Assembly: GCA_001803465.1 (NCBI GenBank)
Contig: MHDE01000007.1
Span: 7,445-43,360 of the forward strand
Direction of reading: 5' to 3'
From: Microgenomates group bacterium RIFCSPHIGHO2_01_FULL_45_11
Lineage (GTDB): Bacteria > Patescibacteriota > Microgenomatia > UBA1400 > 2-01-FULL-45-11
DNA length: 35,916 bases
The notes under the pieces are model-generated. The model was not told where the DNA came from. It saw only the letters and a program-made list of their open reading frames with translations, and did not search any database. The stretch's first letter is position 1; each line of letters starts with the position of its first letter. Positions 33,503 to 35,916 of the stretch are shown here, piece after piece. The translations under genes were made by a program, and so were the position numbers.

Positions 33503-34278
33503 TTGGTAAAATTAGTCGTATAGGGCACGCCACCGATAAAACAGTTTGGTTGAGCAATCATCTGCATCCCACAGTTACCTACGGGTATATCGAAACACAG
33601 AAATTGTGGTGAAGGACCGCGACCACGAACATTACTGTCGGTGCCATTAGGGTCGGTGCCGACACTGGCACAGGTGGCCCCGGGAATTGTAATACAAAGC
33701 TGATCACAGGTTTGGTTAGTAGCCCCATTGGCAATAACATTGTAAAAGGGAACGGAGACGACGGGGCCGATGGAGGCCAGGCGAACATATTCGGTGGTGC
33801 CGCCTTGGCCGACGACGGGGCCGCTGCCGTTATCGGGGATGCCGGTTAAGACTTCGAAATTGAAAGTTAAGGAGTTGGTAAAAAGGACGTTAGCTTTAAA
33901 GGCAGTAGAGGAAATTAATGGACCGGTCCCGACGCCAAGGCAGATGGCTTGAGCCTGGGCAGTATTGGTGCCGCTAGTGACAATCACCCGGTAACCGTCT
34001 AGTTGAGAGCAACCGGCGGGTTTGTCGCCGGCTGTAGCCCGTTTTTGGATGGTGCGCAAGAACTCGGTGGTTTCCTGGGCGGCGTTACGGACTTGTTGCT
34101 TCTCGTTAAAGCGGCTGTAGACTGCTAAACCACCGCCCAAAAGAATGCCGGTGACGGTAACAATAACCAGGATTTCAATTAAGGTAAAGCCCTTCCTAAC
34201 TAGGTTGGACAGGATAGCACCTAATTGAAGCTTTTTCCACTGGTTAGCTGGGTAGTTAGCACTGGGCAGAAACCACAT
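33481..34278 (-). CDS. Type IV prepilin-like protein
   Basis: RKGFTLIEILVIVTVTGILLGGGLAVYSRF; start position uncertain. Confidence 0.75.
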   Translation of the reverse strand: MWFLPSANYPANQWKKLQLGAILSNLVRKGFTLIEILVIVTVTGILLGGGLAVYSRFNEKQQVRNAAQETTEFLRTIQKRATAGDKPAGCSQLDGYRVIVTSGTNTAQAQAICLGVGTGPLISSTAFKANVLFTNSLTFNFEVLTGIPDNGSGPVVGQGGTTEYVRLASIGPVVSVPFYNVIANGATNQTCDQLCITIPGATCASVGTDPNGTDSNVRGRGPSPQFLCFDIPVGNCGMQMIAQPNCFIGGVPYTTNFTNCRCQLP

Positions 34279-34285
34279 ACGTTGT

Positions 34286-34789
34286 TCACGGCTCGCCTAA
34301 ACAAACTCTCGTGCCAGGACCAGCCAGAGTAGCGGGAAGGTAACTAATGCCATATTCTCTACCTGCTGTCGTACAGGTACCGGCAGCACAGCCGGAAGCG
34401 GGACAGCCGTAGGTGTACACATAAGTACCGCCGACTGGGTCTTGGACACTATTGGTAAGATAGGTAGCGCCTACTGCAGTTTGCATATTGCCACTGACGC
34501 TGACGTTGGGATAAGTACCGTTGTCAGAACGATAAATTTCCAGGGCGGTTCTGACTTGTTGGATGTCGGCTTCACGACGGGCGTTTTGGGCGCGAATGCG
34601 GGTGGTACGGTAACTAACGGTAGCAATAGCCAAAAGGACGCCAATCATGGCCATGACAATGAGCATTTCAATGAGGGTAAAGCCCTTCGATAAGCTGCCT
34701 CCTTCGCCGAGACTACGAAAGGCAGGCAGGGTAACCCTACGAGACAGAGAGAATGGGAGGGTTGAGGATTTTAATGAGGAAAGTTTCAT
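34286..34789 (-). CDS. Type II/IV prepilin (PulG-like)
   Basis: KGFTLIEMLIVMAMIGVLLAIATVSYRTTRIRAQNARREADIQQVRTALEIYRSDNGTYP. Confidence 0.85.
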   Translation of the reverse strand: MKLSSLKSSTLPFSLSRRVTLPAFRSLGEGGSLSKGFTLIEMLIVMAMIGVLLAIATVSYRTTRIRAQNARREADIQQVRTALEIYRSDNGTYPNVSVSGNMQTAVGATYLTNSVQDPVGGTYVYTYGCPASGCAAGTCTTAGREYGISYLPATLAGPGTRVCLGEP

Positions 34790-34795
34790 ATATTC

Positions 34796-35257
34796 CTATT
34801 GCTGATTGCTAACGCAAAAATAGTTGCCGGTACCATAGGCACAGCTGTTGTTGGTGGCGTTGCCGCTGCCCGTTTCTTCCAGCTGCTGGGTGCAGACACA
34901 ATATAGATCGGAGTTACAGGCGAAAACATAGGTGGTGCCGCGCGGGTCTTTGGGCTGGCCGTTGGGTAGATAGGTGGTGGTTGACCACAAGTCCGAACAG
35001 GTTCCCGGCGGATTGGGAGGATAAGCATTATTGGCAGCGTAGTATTGTTCGAGGGCTTTCTGAACCTGTTTTAAGTCCGCCCGGCGGCGGGCATCGCGGG
35101 CGCGGGGAGTTTGGTTGGCGAAAATGGACATAACGGCAATTGTTAAAGTGGCGATGAGGGTAATGACGACAATGATTTCAACTAAAGTGAAACCTTGTTT
35201 TTTGGACAGTTGCATTATTTTGAGTATGGCAAGAATTGGTAGCGGCGTCAAGGGCAA
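34796..35257 (-). CDS. Type II/IV prepilin (PulG-like)
   Basis: KQGFTLVEIIVVITLIATLTIAVMS...RDARRRADLKQVQKALEQYYAANNAYP. Confidence 0.85.
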   Translation of the reverse strand: MPLTPLPILAILKIMQLSKKQGFTLVEIIVVITLIATLTIAVMSIFANQTPRARDARRRADLKQVQKALEQYYAANNAYPPNPPGTCSDLWSTTTYLPNGQPKDPRGTTYVFACNSDLYCVCTQQLEETGSGNATNNSCAYGTGNYFCVSNQQ

Positions 35258-35364
35258 GGGTAGGGTATAGAGTGTAGGTTATAGGTTATAGGGTATAGGG
35301 CATAGAGGATAGCTGATAGTGGATAGAGAAGGATGAATAATAGCGTGATTGGGATACCAAAGAC

Positions 35365-35910
35365 TTAAGGGGAAGGGGAGACAAATTGGGTGAGGAAAAC
35401 CTGGCTAAAGCGGGTTTCGGCCAGTTTCAAACCAGTAGTATCTTCGGCGGTGAGCTTGACAATATAGGCACACTCTTTCTGACCACACTGGAAGCGGTGG
35501 CTGACAATGCTAGCAGACATAGTACTCACCAGGTTTTGGCCGTCGCCAAAGTCGAGACTGACTGATTGTAAGGGGCTATCGTAATCAACCACCGAATAGC
35601 CAAATTCAACGTCGCTGGCTTGGCCGCTGACTTCCAGCTGGCGGGTTTTGGGATTCAAGCCGGGCTGGGTATTTAAGTACAAAAGAATGGGTCTATTGAG
35701 ACAGGTGCGATAACAATCGCTTTTACAGTCGGTCACGCCTTGGCTTAAGCGTTTACCCCGGCCGGCCTGAAATTTGGCGTCGCAACACTGATAACCCCAG
35801 CCTTCACAGGTAGCTTGGGCCTGGCCGCTACCCGGGTCAATAGCTTCGGCCGGCTTTTGAAAAGCAAGGCTAAAGTTGGATAGAATCAGGCGACCGTGAC
35901 TGTATTCCAC
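35365..35910 (-). CDS. Hypothetical secreted/pilus-associated protein with PKD-like segment (possibly 5' truncated by window)
   Basis: SLDFGDGQNLVSTMSASIVSHRFQCGQKECAYIVKLTAEDTTG resembles PKD; ORF reaches the window edge. Confidence 0.55.
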   Translation of the reverse strand: MEYSHGRLILSNFSLAFQKPAEAIDPGSGQAQATCEGWGYQCCDAKFQAGRGKRLSQGVTDCKSDCYRTCLNRPILLYLNTQPGLNPKTRQLEVSGQASDVEFGYSVVDYDSPLQSVSLDFGDGQNLVSTMSASIVSHRFQCGQKECAYIVKLTAEDTTGLKLAETRFSQVFLTQFVSPSP

Positions 35911-35916
35911 TGACCG

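Noticed and set aside
1-35916. Transposon or prophage
   Set aside because: No transposase, integrase or phage structural genes recognised in any ORF

Overview
The window looks like a chromosomal segment of a small-genome bacterium, probably Patescibacteria/CPR. That placement is inferred from gene content and protein style, not tested. Left part (about 1-11 kb): accessory genes, including a glycogen synthase 3' end, a MazG-like protein, a hygromycin-phosphotransferase-like kinase, a GIY-YIG protein, a nucleotidyltransferase-like protein, a GH-A-like secreted protein, a lysozyme-like protein and several tRNAs, plus a probable structured ncRNA. Middle part: a translation cluster in the same order as the E. 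coli thrS-infC-rpmI-rplT-(pheM)-pheS-pheT locus, with a T-box-like leader before thrS, an AUU-start infC, and a Phe-rich leader peptide with a complete attenuator before pheST. Then PBP1A, dtd, tyrS, recG, rpmF, nusB, an ACP-like gene, rnc, rpsP and a KH protein. Right end: a minus-strand type IV pilus cluster (prepilins plus PilM/N/O). The strongest leads are the pheST leader-peptide attenuator, the T-box-like thrS leader, an intact tRNA-Leu bracketed by a 15-bp inverted repeat and remnants of a second class-II tRNA, the ~175-nt candidate ncRNA with its own promoter and terminator, and a recurring -10/6-nt/ATG (leaderless) arrangement. Everything was read by eye. No folding program, HMM or database search was run.
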